In this document: piece by piece, positions 52,482-61,119 of the stretch | Layout of the letters: each line of letters opens with the position of its first letter | Position numbering within the stretch: the stretch's first letter is position 1 | Source of the DNA: Aliidongia dinghuensis | GTDB lineage: Bacteria > Pseudomonadota > Alphaproteobacteria > ATCC43930 > CGMCC-115725 | Length of the DNA stretch: 64,000 nt | Direction: 5' to 3' | Assembly (NCBI RefSeq): GCF_014643535.1 | Contig: NZ_BMJQ01000009.1 | Coordinates: forward strand, 62,001 to 126,000 | Program-made: the position numbers and the translations under genes | The notes under the pieces: generated by a model | Databases searched by the model: none | Seen by the model: only the letters and a program-made list of their open reading frames with translations | What the model was told of the DNA's origin: nothing

Positions 52482-54599
52482 TCAGCCCTCGATCTTGGAG
52501 AAGTCGGCCACCTGATTGAGCGTCGTCCAGATCTGCGCCAGGAGACGCAGCCGGTTGATGCGCAGGTCCCGATCCTCGGCATTCACCGTTACTCGATCAA
52601 AAAACGCATCGACCGTCAGCCGGAGCTTCGCGAGCTCGGCCATTGCCCCCACGAAATCCTCGGCCGCCAGTCGGCCGTTCGCTAACGCAGCAATACGGTC
52701 AAGCGATCCCGCAAGTGCGAACTCTTCGTCCTGCACGAGCTTCGCGGTATCGACCGGATCGCGGTAGAGCGTGCCGTCCTTCTTCTCTTCGATCTGCGAG
52801 ATCTTGAAGGCCCGGCGATAGGCGATCAACAGATTGGCGCCGTCGTCGGCGGCCAAAAAGCCTTCGAGCGCCCTGGCGCGCGCCACCAGCTGCACCAGGT
52901 CGTCGTCGCGGCCGCCCTGGGCGAAGACGGCGCTCACCAGATCGTGCCGGATGCCCTGGTCGCGCAAGTAGACCTTCAGCCGGTCGGCGAAGAATTCGAC
53001 GAGCGCGTCGGCGACCCCAGTGGCGGACGCATAGGAGCCGCCCGTCGGCAAAAGCGCATGGGCGCGCGCAACCAGCGTCCGAATCGGCAGGCGCAGGCCG
53101 TTTTCCAGCACGATGCGGATGATGCCCAGTGCCGCCCGGCGCAACGCGTAGGGATCCTTGGAGCCGGTGGGCTTTTCATCGATTGCGAAGAAGCCCACCA
53201 GAGAATCGAACTTGTCAGCGATCGAGACGACGATGCCCAGCGGCGCCACCGGCACGCTGTCGGCGGCGCCAACCGGCGAATAATGCTGCGCGATCGCATC
53301 GGCGATGTCGGCGGGTTCACCCTGCACCCGGGCGAGGTACCGGCCCATGATGCCCTGCAGCTCCGGGAACTCACCCACCATGGTGGAGGACAGGTCGGCC
53401 TTTGCGAGCTGAACCACGCGGCGAGCCGCCCGCGGCTCGGCGTCCGCCACGAATGGGCAAAGCGTCTCCGCCAGCAATGCCATGCGGGCCACTTTGTCTT
53501 CGACAGTGCCGAGCTTGGCGTGGAAGATCCGCTCCTTAAGGCGCCCGGCATAGGATGCGAGCGGCGTCTTCTTGTCCAATTCCCAGAAGAACTGGGCATC
53601 CGAGAGCCGTGCTCTCAGTACGCGCTCGTTGCCGGCGACCATCTGCTTGCCGCCGTCGCGCGTCACCATGTTGCCGACGACGATGAAATAGGGCGCCAGC
53701 ACGCCATCTCTTGTTTCGACGGCGAAATATTTCTGGTGCGTGCGCATCGAGGTGGTCAGCACCTCGGCCGGCAGGTCCATGAACTTGGGCTCGATGGCGC
53801 CCATGCGCACAACCGGCCATTCGACCAGCCCTGCCACCTCGTCGAGCAGGCCCGGGTCGGGTTTCACCACCAGGCCCTGGGCCGAGGCGAGCTTGGCGCC
53901 CTCCTCCAGGATTCTGGCCTTGCGCTCGGCCGCATCGAGCACGACGAAACGCTCGGCAAGCTTCGCCCGGTAGTCCGCGAAACCGGTGACGGTGAATTCG
54001 TCCGGCGCCAGGAAGCGATGACCGCGCGTGCGGTCGTTGGCGAGCAGCGTCTCCGAGCCGCCATTCGCTCTGTCGAGCGCCCAGGAGACCGGCACGACCG
54101 TCGAGCCGGCGTCGTCGATCATGAGCGCCAGGATATTGTGCAGCGGGCGGACCCAGCGCACGTCATGGCCGGCCCAGCGCATGCTCTTCGGCCACGGCAA
54201 CTGGTCCATCGCCTCCGCGATCACCTCGGCCAGCACGTCGATCACCGGACGGCCCAGTACCTTGTTGACCGCGAAATAGAACACGCCCTTGCCGGTGTCG
54301 CGCTGCTCGCAAGCCTCGATCGACGCGAGGCCGGCCGAGCGCAGGAAGCCAGCCAGCGCCTGCTCCGGCGCGCCGACGCGCGGGCCCTTGACCTCGACGG
54401 TGCGATCGGGCTGACGCGCCGGCAGTCCTTGAACGACGAGCGTGAGCCTACGCGGCGTGACATAGGCCTCCGACGCCTCCGCGGCCAGATCGAGGGCGGC
54501 GAGCTTGTCGGTCACAAGCCGCTGCAGGTCCTTCGCGGCCTGCGCCTGCATGCGGGCGGGGATTTCCTCGGAGAGGAGTTCGAGCAGCAGATCGGCCAT
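52482..54599 (-). CDS. glyS: Glycyl-tRNA synthetase beta subunit
   Basis: The 705-residue protein starts MADLLLELLSEEIPARMQ, the standard GlyS opening, and has EVKGPRVGAPEQALAGFLR and GFFAIDEKPTGSKDPYALRR. The size fits (about 690). With GlyQ it forms the alpha2beta2 enzyme that charges tRNA-Gly; the beta subunit recognises the tRNA. It begins three bases after the glyQ stop and ends three bases before ppdK, so the operon is clear. Confidence 0.97.
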   Translation of the reverse strand: MADLLLELLSEEIPARMQAQAAKDLQRLVTDKLAALDLAAEASEAYVTPRRLTLVVQGLPARQPDRTVEVKGPRVGAPEQALAGFLRSAGLASIEACEQRDTGKGVFYFAVNKVLGRPVIDVLAEVIAEAMDQLPWPKSMRWAGHDVRWVRPLHNILALMIDDAGSTVVPVSWALDRANGGSETLLANDRTRGHRFLAPDEFTVTGFADYRAKLAERFVVLDAAERKARILEEGAKLASAQGLVVKPDPGLLDEVAGLVEWPVVRMGAIEPKFMDLPAEVLTTSMRTHQKYFAVETRDGVLAPYFIVVGNMVTRDGGKQMVAGNERVLRARLSDAQFFWELDKKTPLASYAGRLKERIFHAKLGTVEDKVARMALLAETLCPFVADAEPRAARRVVQLAKADLSSTMVGEFPELQGIMGRYLARVQGEPADIADAIAQHYSPVGAADSVPVAPLGIVVSIADKFDSLVGFFAIDEKPTGSKDPYALRRAALGIIRIVLENGLRLPIRTLVARAHALLPTGGSYASATGVADALVEFFADRLKVYLRDQGIRHDLVSAVFAQGGRDDDLVQLVARARALEGFLAADDGANLLIAYRRAFKISQIEEKKDGTLYRDPVDTAKLVQDEEFALAGSLDRIAALANGRLAAEDFVGAMAELAKLRLTVDAFFDRVTVNAEDRDLRINRLRLLAQIWTTLNQVADFSKIEG

Positions 54600-54602
54600 G
54601 GC

Positions 54603-55502
54603 TCAGTTCCCCGCCTGCTGGCCGGCCGTGAGCCAACCCTCGCAACAGCCCTTGGCGAGTGCGCGCACGCGGCCGATGTAGCTCGCGCGCTCGGTCACGC
54701 TGATGACGCCGCGCGCGTCCAGCAGGTTGAACAGATGGCTCGCCTTCATGCACTGGTCATAGGCCGGCAGCGGCAATCTCGCCTCGAGCAGCGCATTGCA
54801 CTCGCGCTCGGCGTCCTTGAAGTGCTGGAACAGCATGTCGACGTTCGCGCGCTCGAAATTATAGGCCGAGAACTCGCGCTCGTTCCGGTGAAACACGTCG
54901 CGATAGGTCAGATTGAAGGCACCCGGCGCGCCGTTGTAGTCGAGGTCGTAGATGCTCTCGACGCCCTGGATATATGTCGCGAGCCGCTCGAGCCCGTATG
55001 TCAGCTCGGTCGAAACCGGCGCGCATTCGATGCCGCCGACCTGCTGGAAATAGGTGAACTGGCTCACCTCCATGCCGTCGAGCCAGCATTCCCAGCCGAG
55101 GCCCCAGGCGCCCAAGGTCGGGCTCTCCCAATCGTCCTCGACGAAGCGGATGTCATGGAGTTCGGTATCGATGCCGAGCGCCCTCAGGCTGTCGAGATAG
55201 AGCTGCTGGCTGTCGGCCGGCGACGGCTTCAGGATGACCTGGAACTGGTAGTAATGCTGCAGCCGGTTCGGGTTGTCGCCATAGCGGCCGTCGGTCGGCC
55301 GGCGGCACGGCTGGACATAGGCGGCGCGCCAGGAGTCGGGCCCCAGCGCACGAAGCGTCGTCGCCGGATGGAAGGTGCCGGCCCCGACCTCGACGTCGTA
55401 GGGCTGCAAGATGACGCAACCCTGCGCGGCCCAGAAGGACTGCAGCCGCAGGATCAGGGATTGGAAACTATTGCCGGACGACCCGTTCGGCGCCATCGCC
55501 AT
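54603..55502 (-). CDS. glyQ: Glycyl-tRNA synthetase alpha subunit
   Basis: The 299-residue protein has the GlyQ catalytic core: [32 protein letters not shown] (parts), [34 protein letters not shown] (parts) and [22 protein letters not shown]. It carries ATP and glycine binding for the bacterial two-subunit enzyme. It heads the glyQ-glyS-ppdK-meaB series on the minus strand. A short gggtcaagc direct repeat at 55561-55580 lies in its leader. Confidence 0.97.
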   Translation of the reverse strand: MAMAPNGSSGNSFQSLILRLQSFWAAQGCVILQPYDVEVGAGTFHPATTLRALGPDSWRAAYVQPCRRPTDGRYGDNPNRLQHYYQFQVILKPSPADSQQLYLDSLRALGIDTELHDIRFVEDDWESPTLGAWGLGWECWLDGMEVSQFTYFQQVGGIECAPVSTELTYGLERLATYIQGVESIYDLDYNGAPGAFNLTYRDVFHRNEREFSAYNFERANVDMLFQHFKDAERECNALLEARLPLPAYDQCMKASHLFNLLDARGVISVTERASYIGRVRALAKGCCEGWLTAGQQAGN

Positions 55503-55625
55503 GCTGCAGAACCCTCGAAATCTTCTTCGTTGCGGCGCAACCTAAAGACCGGCCGGCCCAGGGTCAAGCTGGGGTCAAGCCGATCTCGCGCATGCGTCGC
55601 CGCCGAAAACGGCCGGGCTCGGATT

Positions 55626-55889
55626 TTATTGCGGGCAGTTCGTGCGCGAGCAGCGCGCCGCGACATAATGGCCACACACCGGGCACTGCACCAGGTCCTG
55701 CGCGACCATGCGCGGCGGCTCGCCGGACCGGGCCGGGTCCCCTTGCCGATTGTCCGGGCGCGGGTCGGCCTGGCGCCGTTCGTCCGGCCGCCGCTCCGCC
55801 CCGCCCGGCGCGCCGAGGCCGGCGAGGAACCGCCGCACGAAATGGAACGCCACATAGGCGAGCAGCGCGTAGATCAGCAGCTTGACCAT
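55626..55889 (-). CDS. Small PP0621-like protein with Cys motif
   Basis: The 87-residue protein has one N-terminal transmembrane helix (LLIYALLAYVAFHFV), a charged linker and a C-terminal CPVCGHYVAARCSRTNCP cluster that could bind zinc. This layout matches small PP0621-type membrane proteins of unknown function. It lies between sppA and glyQ on the same strand and may be expressed with them. Confidence 0.75.
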   Translation of the reverse strand: MVKLLIYALLAYVAFHFVRRFLAGLGAPGGAERRPDERRQADPRPDNRQGDPARSGEPPRMVAQDLVQCPVCGHYVAARCSRTNCPQ

Positions 55890-55934
55890 GATCCTGCCGG
55901 TCTAGCCGGCCGCCTCCCCCGGGTCAAGGCGACC

Positions 55935-56795
55935 TTAAAGCCCGAAACGTGCCCAGATCGCGCGTTCCTCGAGCGCGTTCAGCCCGTCGGTCAACAGGTC
56001 GATCGGATCGAGCCGGCTTGCGAGCCCGGGAAAGCGCAGGCCGAAACGGCGGCGCGGCCGCTCGCCCACGGGGCGGAGCCGGACACGCGTGCCGAACCGT
56101 TCGCGCAGCACCTGGCGCAAGTCGCCGATGCCGTCGATCAGGCCGCGCGCGAGCGCCTGACGGCCGGTGAAGACGGCACCGGTGAAGATCTCGTCGTCCT
56201 CCCTGAGCCGCGCGCCGCGCCGGGCGCGCACCAGGTCCTTGAAGCCGTCGTGAATGTCGAGCTGCAAAGCTTTCAGCCGCTCGACGTCGCCCGGCTCCTC
56301 CGCCCGGAACGGGTCGAGCATCGCCTTGCTGGTGCCCGCGGTATGGACCCGTCGCTCGATGCCGAAGCGGCGGATGAGATCGGTGAAGCCGAAGCCGGCC
56401 GAGACGACGCCGATCGAGCCCATGATCGACGCTTCCTGGGCGTAGATCTCGTCCGCAGCAAGCGCCAGCCAATAGCCGCCGGAGGCGGCTACGTCCTCGG
56501 CAAAGGCGAGCACGGGCACGTTCTTCTCGAGCGCCAGCTGCCGGATGCGCCGCTCGATCAACGCCGACTGCACGGGCGAGCCGCCGGGCGAATTGATGAC
56601 GAGCGCCACTGCCGCCAGGTCCTTGAGCCGGAACGCCCGCTCGATCGGCTCGGCAAGGCCCGCGATCGACAGGCCCTTGCCGCGCAAGCCGCCGCGCGCG
56701 GCGATGACGCCGTCCAAGCGCAGCACAGCCACGACCGGCGGCGCCGGCGGCAAGCGGCCGCCAGAAATCTGATGAAGGATGCGCCGAATATTCAT
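55935..56795 (-). CDS. S49 family signal peptide peptidase (SppA/SohB-like)
   Basis: The 286-residue protein starts at ATG 56795. The S49 protease motifs are VALVINSPGGSPVQS, the nucleophile Ser in DVAASGGYWLALAADEI, SIMGSIGVVSAGFG, and the base Lys in HTAGTSKAMLDPF. These membrane-associated serine peptidases degrade cleaved signal peptides. The size is that of short SohB/SppA-type alphaproteobacterial members. No N-terminal transmembrane helix is clear, which is slightly unusual. Confidence 0.9.
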   Translation of the reverse strand: MNIRRILHQISGGRLPPAPPVVAVLRLDGVIAARGGLRGKGLSIAGLAEPIERAFRLKDLAAVALVINSPGGSPVQSALIERRIRQLALEKNVPVLAFAEDVAASGGYWLALAADEIYAQEASIMGSIGVVSAGFGFTDLIRRFGIERRVHTAGTSKAMLDPFRAEEPGDVERLKALQLDIHDGFKDLVRARRGARLREDDEIFTGAVFTGRQALARGLIDGIGDLRQVLRERFGTRVRLRPVGERPRRRFGLRFPGLASRLDPIDLLTDGLNALEERAIWARFGL

Positions 56796-56846
56796 GATCG
56801 CAAGGAGATGGGGTGGCGCAGCGGCGCGCGCCAGGGGCACCTATCG

Positions 56847-56870
56847 AGAGTTCAGGGGGCCAGAGTTCAG
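56847..56870. repeat. Short 15-bp-period duplication at a stop codon
   Basis: The bases agagttcag occur at 56847-56855 and again exactly 15 bases later at 56862-56870. The second copy contains the stop (56867-56869) of the minus-strand SGNH gene. Only about nine of 15 bases are conserved, so this is a weaker case. Confidence 0.5.
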
Positions 56871-57451
56871 AACCAGCGGCGCCAGCCGGCCCAACCCGAG
56901 ACGGCACGAGCGAACTCGGCATAGCCGGCGGCACCGGGATGGGCGCCGTCGCCGGCCGCCACCTCGCGCATCCACACATTCGAGCGCGAGAGCGGTGTCA
57001 TCATGTCGAGATAGGGCACGTCCAGCCGGGCGCACAGCGCCGAGAACGCGTCCGACAGGCCTTCGATATGACGGTTGGTCGCCATGTCGGCGACCGGCGG
57101 CGGCCCGACGAACAACGTCGGCTTCCAGGTGGCCGCGTTGGCCAAGATGCTCGTCGCGTGCTCGAGCGTCAGCGACCGGGCGAGACGCGGGCCGCCGCCC
57201 TCGAGGCTGCAATCATTGACGCCGAAGGAGAACACGAGCCGGCCGTCGAGACCCTCGGGCAGGCGCCCCAGCGCCTCGGCCCGCCAACGCGCCCGCACGT
57301 CGGCGCTCGTGTCGCGCCGGACGCCCAGATTGTAGCAGGTGAGATCGTGCCCCTGCCGGCGCTGCTCAGCGCAGATGCGCCCAACCCAGCCGAGACAGTC
57401 CGGATCGGCCGTGCCATTGACGAAGCTGTCGCCGAAAAAGCAGATGCGCAT
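56867..57451 (-). CDS. SGNH/GDSL family hydrolase
   Basis: The 194-residue protein starts at ATG 57451 as MRICFFGDSFVNGT, the block I GDS motif with nucleophile Ser. Block III is FSFGVNDCSL and block V is GDGAHPGAAGYAEFA with the catalytic Asp/His. It is a cytoplasmic esterase or lipase of unknown substrate. It ends 71 bp upstream of the sppA start on the same strand. Confidence 0.9.
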   Translation of the reverse strand: MRICFFGDSFVNGTADPDCLGWVGRICAEQRRQGHDLTCYNLGVRRDTSADVRARWRAEALGRLPEGLDGRLVFSFGVNDCSLEGGGPRLARSLTLEHATSILANAATWKPTLFVGPPPVADMATNRHIEGLSDAFSALCARLDVPYLDMMTPLSRSNVWMREVAAGDGAHPGAAGYAEFARAVSGWAGWRRWF

Positions 57452-57522
57452 GTCGCGACCATGTGGCACCGCCCCCTGGTCGTCCAGCGGCGCCGCATCA
57501 GTCCACTCGTCTTGTTCCACCG

Positions 57523-58377
57523 CTAAGCCTTTCTGGACCGAGGATTGTCGGGATCGCTGGGCGCGAGGTCGTGAAATTCCGGGTCGGACTCGATCCGCCG
57601 ATAGAGGAGACTGCTGCCGGCGACGGCAATGAACAGCCAGGTCAAAACGAACACGAGCCGATGCAGGAACGCCCAGACGATTACTTGAAAGATCCGCAGA
57701 TGTATCGGCAGGTGCACCATGCGCAAGATCGCGACGACGACATAATAGACCGTCTCGAGACGCAATATATAAAGCGGCGCAATCGCGATGCCGAGGGTGA
57801 GCGCGATCTGCCAGAAATGGCCCTTCACGATCCGTTCCGGGAGCTTGGCACGGCTTGGTGTCAGGCCGAGTGCCAAGCTGGGGAAGAAGGCGACCTGCCG
57901 CAGCCAAATCAGGCACACGACGATGGTCGCAATGTCGCACAGGATGAGACCGGGCCCGCTCGCCGAGTCGCCGAATAGGCAGAAGAAAAAACCGATATTG
58001 TTCGCGCAATAGAGACCAAGCGCGAAGGCCAGATAGAGCGTGGCCGCCGCGGCCGTGTTCATCGTCAGGCGCCTCTCGGCATAGAGCGTCGGCAACAGCC
58101 TGCGATGCGCCGTGAAGACGAGCGGCATCGTCGCCACCACCCCGGCCGCGACCATGGCGAAATTGATCCAGCCCATGAGGACCAGGTTGCTGTAGCCGAC
58201 CCGGGCGAAGGTCTGGCTCTGCCAGATGCTGGTGGCCGTCGAGACCGTCATCGCCAGGATGAACAGGAACGGCAGATCGCGGATGATCTCGATCGCCTCG
58301 TCATAGCATTCGGCAGCCGACACCAGGATATGGCCGATACCGCGCAGCGGCGATCGAACGATATCGGCGTCACGCAT
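57523..58377 (-). CDS. Hypothetical multi-pass inner-membrane protein
   Basis: The 284-residue protein has about six transmembrane helices (for example NLVLMGWINFAMVAAGVVATM and IWAFLHRLVFVLTWLFIAVAG-like segments). It also has an N-terminal hydrophilic part and a charged C-terminus. It resembles no family I can name with confidence. It lies 71 bp upstream of the SGNH gene on the same strand. Confidence 0.65.
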   Translation of the reverse strand: MRDADIVRSPLRGIGHILVSAAECYDEAIEIIRDLPFLFILAMTVSTATSIWQSQTFARVGYSNLVLMGWINFAMVAAGVVATMPLVFTAHRRLLPTLYAERRLTMNTAAAATLYLAFALGLYCANNIGFFFCLFGDSASGPGLILCDIATIVVCLIWLRQVAFFPSLALGLTPSRAKLPERIVKGHFWQIALTLGIAIAPLYILRLETVYYVVVAILRMVHLPIHLRIFQVIVWAFLHRLVFVLTWLFIAVAGSSLLYRRIESDPEFHDLAPSDPDNPRSRKA

Positions 58378-58387
58378 CCAGCCGGCT

Positions 58388-58490
58388 CTCCGAAAATGCT
58401 TCGGAGCTACTACTATGGCGATAAAGGTGAAGAATACGCTACCGGGCCAGTGGCAGACGACCGCTGGCAGGCGACCACTGGCCGGCTACA
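58388..58490 (-). terminator. Hairpins and 14-bp tandem repeat after trmN6
   Basis: The 108-bp gap between trmN6 and the membrane-protein gene contains a hairpin ctccgaa-aatgc-ttcggag (58388-58406) and an inverted pair ggccagtgg/ccactggcc (58445-58453 and 58475-58483). The latter overlaps a 14-bp-period repeat (tggcagacgaccgc, tggcaggcgaccac, tggccggc) at 58451-58490 that runs into the trmN6 stop. They likely end the trmN6 transcript, though no T-run follows. Confidence 0.45.
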
Positions 58491-59235
58491 GCACCAATCC
58501 CCAGCCATCGCGCAGCACCGCGTCGGCCTCGGCCGTGAACTTGCCATCGGCGGCATGGAGGACGAGGCCGGGCGCCACGCGGGTCGGGGTCTGGATGTCG
58601 CGCCGGGCGCGCACCAGCACGCGCTTCGCCGGCTTGCCGACCGCGGGCCACAGCGGAAACACCACGATCTCGCCCGCCTTGCCGTGCAGCCGGGTCAGGA
58701 GCCCGTCGAGCCGGTCGGCGCGATGGATGAAGGTGATGGTGCCCTTGGGCCGGACCATGGCGAGCGCGAAGCGCACCCAGGCCTCGAGATCGGCCGCCCC
58801 CTCGCCCACCGCCATGCGGCGCGGCGCGTCCTCCGGCAAGGTGGCACTCCCCGCCTCGAGGTAGGGCGGATTGGCCATGACATGGTCGAAGCCGCCGGGC
58901 GCCAGCCGCGGCGGTGGGTTCAGGAGGTCGCCGAACACGATCGCGACCTCGGCCTCAAGCCCGTTCAAGGCCGCATTCTCGCCGGCGAGGCGCACAAGGT
59001 CGCGCTGCAGCTCGAGCCCGGTGACGCGCACGCCCTTGACACGCCGCGCGAGACACAACGCCGCCGCCCCGGTGCCGGTGCCGATTTCGAGCACGCTGTC
59101 GCGCGCCGTCGCCGGCACGCTGGCCGCGAGCAGCACCGGGTCGATCGCGGCGCGGAAGCCGTCCGTCGGCTGCCGGAGGACGACGCGGCCGCCCATGAGC
59201 GTGTCTTGCGTCAGGCCGGCCGGGACTTCGGTCAT
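58486..59235 (-). CDS. tRNA1(Val) (adenine-N6)-methyltransferase family protein (TrmN6/YfiC-like)
   Basis: The 249-residue protein starts at ATG 59235. LTQDTLMGGRVVLRQPTDGFRAAIDPVLLAA (parts) is the YfiC/TrmN6 opening; VLEIGTGTGAAALCLARRV is the SAM motif I, and DHVMANPPYLEAG contains the NPPY catalytic motif for exocyclic-amine methylation. It probably methylates A37 of tRNA-Val. It follows the DUF2007 gene by ten bases and is likely co-transcribed with it. Confidence 0.9.
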   Translation of the reverse strand: MTEVPAGLTQDTLMGGRVVLRQPTDGFRAAIDPVLLAASVPATARDSVLEIGTGTGAAALCLARRVKGVRVTGLELQRDLVRLAGENAALNGLEAEVAIVFGDLLNPPPRLAPGGFDHVMANPPYLEAGSATLPEDAPRRMAVGEGAADLEAWVRFALAMVRPKGTITFIHRADRLDGLLTRLHGKAGEIVVFPLWPAVGKPAKRVLVRARRDIQTPTRVAPGLVLHAADGKFTAEADAVLRDGWGLVL

Positions 59236-59245
59236 GGAGCCCCTC

Positions 59246-59464
59246 TCATCGCCCGCGCTCCTCGGCGATCTCGCCGGCCTCGATGAGGAGGCGGCGGGCG
59301 CGCGCGAAATCCTCGTCCTCGACCATGAGCCGCGACGGGATCGCCGCCCCCCAGATCGCATTCATGTTGCGGTCGAGCACCAGCGCCTCGATCCCGGCGC
59401 CGGCGAGCAGGGCTTCGAGAAAGCTCAAACGCACGCAATCATCGGAACGGAGCAGTTCCATCAT
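59246..59464 (-). CDS. DUF2007 domain protein
   Basis: The 72-residue protein starts MMELLRSDDCVRLSFLEALLAGAGIEALVLD, which fits DUF2007, a small ferredoxin-like-fold family called putative signal-transducing proteins. IPSRLMVEDEDFARARRLL is the typical end. Placement directly upstream of trmN6 is common in alphaproteobacteria. Starts at 59464 or 59461 are equivalent in effect. The 257 bp upstream to the polyprenyl synthase hold no further gene. Confidence 0.85.
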   Translation of the reverse strand: MMELLRSDDCVRLSFLEALLAGAGIEALVLDRNMNAIWGAAIPSRLMVEDEDFARARRLLIEAGEIAEERGR

Positions 59465-59721
59465 GCCGCACCCCTTGCGAGGACGCCCGATTTGCAGCGG
59501 GTCTGCGGCAGATGCGCGCAAAAGAAGTAAGGCACTGGATGAACTGCTCGTCCGGATCTGTTAGGTGTACCCTCGCCAGGCGGAAGCCCGTCGGGGCGGG
59601 AAGGCCACGCGGCTTGACCGGCCCTCCGCGCACTTTATGCTGCCCGGCAGCCGCCTGTCATGCCCCGAAGGGGCCGAGTGGGGTTTTAGGCGTGAGCTTG
59701 GGAGTAGATGGATTGGCAGCG

Positions 59722-60735
59722 ATGCCCGGTTTGACGAATACGGCGGCAGCGGCGCGCAAGCCGGACATGAGCGCGCTTGCGGCGCTCGTCGATTCCGACC
59801 TGAAGCGCGTCAATGCGCTGATTCTCGACCGGATGCAGAGTCCGGTGGCGCTCATCCCGCAGCTCGCCGGGCACATCATCGCAGCCGGCGGCAAGCGGCT
59901 CCGGCCGATGCTGACCTTGGCGGCCGCCAAGCTCGTCGGCTATCGGGGCGAGCGGCACCTGGCGCTCTCTGCCGCCGTCGAGTTCATCCATACCGCGACC
60001 CTGCTGCATGACGACGTGGTCGACGCGAGCGACCTGCGCCGCGGCCTCGCCACCGCCAACGCCGTCTGGGGCAACAAGCCGTCCGTGCTGGTCGGCGACT
60101 TCCTGTTCAGCCGCGCCTTCCAGCTTATGGTCGAGGATGGCTCGCTCGAGGTGCTGCGCATCCTGTCGAACGCGTCCGCCATCATCGCCGAGGGCGAGGT
60201 GCTGCAGCTCGTGACCGCGAACGATCTTTCGACGACCGAGGAGGCCTATCTCCAGGTCATCGGCGCCAAGACCGCCGTGCTGTTCGCGGCGGCAAGCCAG
60301 ATCGGCGCCGTCGTGGCCGAACGGCCGGAGGAAGAGGTGCAGGCGCTCGCCCGCTTCGGCCAGAGCCTGGGCATGGCGTTCCAGCTGGTCGACGACATGC
60401 TCGACTTCTCGGCGCGCGAGGCCGAGCTCGGCAAGGCGGTCGGCGACGATTTCCGCGACGGCAAGATGACGCTGCCGATCGTGCTGGCCTTGAAGGCGGC
60501 CGACGAGACCGAGCGCGCCTTCTGGCACCGCACGCTCGAGGAGCAGAACCAGACCGACGCGGACCTGGAGCACGCGATCGGCCTGCTGCGCAAGCACGGC
60601 ACGCTCGAGGCGACGCGCGAGCGCGCGCGCTTCTATGCCGAGGATGCGGCGGCCGCCCTCTCGATCTTCCCGGACCAGCCGATTCGGCGCGCGCTCCTAG
60701 ACGTGGTCGAGTTCTGTTTGCAACGGGGCTACTAG
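59722..60735 (+). CDS. ispB: Polyprenyl (octa/decaprenyl) diphosphate synthase
   Basis: The 337-residue protein starts at ATG 59722 (GTG 59692 is possible). It is an all-trans prenyl synthase: GGKRLRPMLTLAAAKL, the first Asp-rich motif TLLHDDVVD, and the second QLVDDMLDF. It condenses isopentenyl diphosphate units into the C40-C50 side chain of ubiquinone in the cytoplasm; alphaproteobacteria usually make the decaprenyl form, so the chain length is inferred. The gene is followed by tRNA-Pro on the same strand. Confidence 0.93.
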   Translation: MPGLTNTAAAARKPDMSALAALVDSDLKRVNALILDRMQSPVALIPQLAGHIIAAGGKRLRPMLTLAAAKLVGYRGERHLALSAAVEFIHTATLLHDDVVDASDLRRGLATANAVWGNKPSVLVGDFLFSRAFQLMVEDGSLEVLRILSNASAIIAEGEVLQLVTANDLSTTEEAYLQVIGAKTAVLFAAASQIGAVVAERPEEEVQALARFGQSLGMAFQLVDDMLDFSAREAELGKAVGDDFRDGKMTLPIVLALKAADETERAFWHRTLEEQNQTDADLEHAIGLLRKHGTLEATRERARFYAEDAAAALSIFPDQPIRRALLDVVEFCLQRGY

Positions 60736-60806
60736 CAGCCATGCGGCACGATGAAGCCTGTTGCAGTCCTCTGACGAGCCCTCTATAACGCGGCTCCTGC
60801 GGACGG

Positions 60807-60883
60807 CGGAGTGTAGCTCAGCCTGGTAGAGCACTTGCTTCGGGAGCAAGGGGCCGGAGGTTCGAATCCTCTCACTCCGACCA
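60807..60883 (+). tRNA. tRNA-Pro (anticodon CGG)
   Basis: The 77-base tRNA folds into the cloverleaf: acceptor CGGAGTG pairs with CACTCCG, the D-arm is GCTCAGCCTGGTAGAGC, and the anticodon stem CTTGC/GCAAG encloses TTCGGGA, so the anticodon is CGG, reading CCG. The T-loop is TTCGAAT and CCA is encoded. A terminator follows directly. Confidence 0.97.
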
Positions 60884-60888
60884 TCGTT

Positions 60889-60941
60889 CGCATAGAAAAA
60901 GGGACTTGGCTCCAATGGGGCCAGGTCCCTTTTTCTATGCG
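60889..60941. terminator. Strong rho-independent terminator after tRNA-Pro
   Basis: A perfect 17-bp inverted repeat, cgcatagaaaaagggac (60889-60905) with its complement at 60925-60941, encloses a second stem tggctcc/ggggcca with an AAT loop. A-run and T-run flank the stem on both strands, so it can terminate in both directions. Confidence 0.92.
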
Positions 60942-61119
60942 CGGCAACGGCAGTCGGCCGCCTCACCGGACGACGACGCCGGACAACAGCGACGTGCAAC
61001 GACGCCGTGCAACAACGACGGGGCGGCATCGACGATGCCACACGTCACGATTGCTGACGGCAGCCTAAAACTCGGTCAGTATGAAGCCCGTGTGGGATGC
61101 AGCAGACACGGGGACAGAG

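Noticed and set aside
49692-52685. 997-residue plus-strand frame opposite ppdK
   Set aside because: It is the antisense shadow of ppdK and part of glyS and meaB; it has no recognisable motif and a biased residue composition.
55561-55580. Direct repeat gggtcaagc in the glyQ leader as a member of the 15-bp repeat set
   Set aside because: The period is 11 and only nine bases match, which is short enough to be chance.
52944-56924. 1326-residue plus-strand frame opposite glyS, glyQ and sppA
   Set aside because: It spans several well-identified minus-strand genes and is rich in Arg, His and Asp, as expected for antisense of high-GC coding DNA.
60960-61020. Gacgccg/gcaac-rich stretch in the rsbR leader as another 15-bp repeat
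   Set aside because: The copies are too degenerate and the period is not constant when counted base by base.
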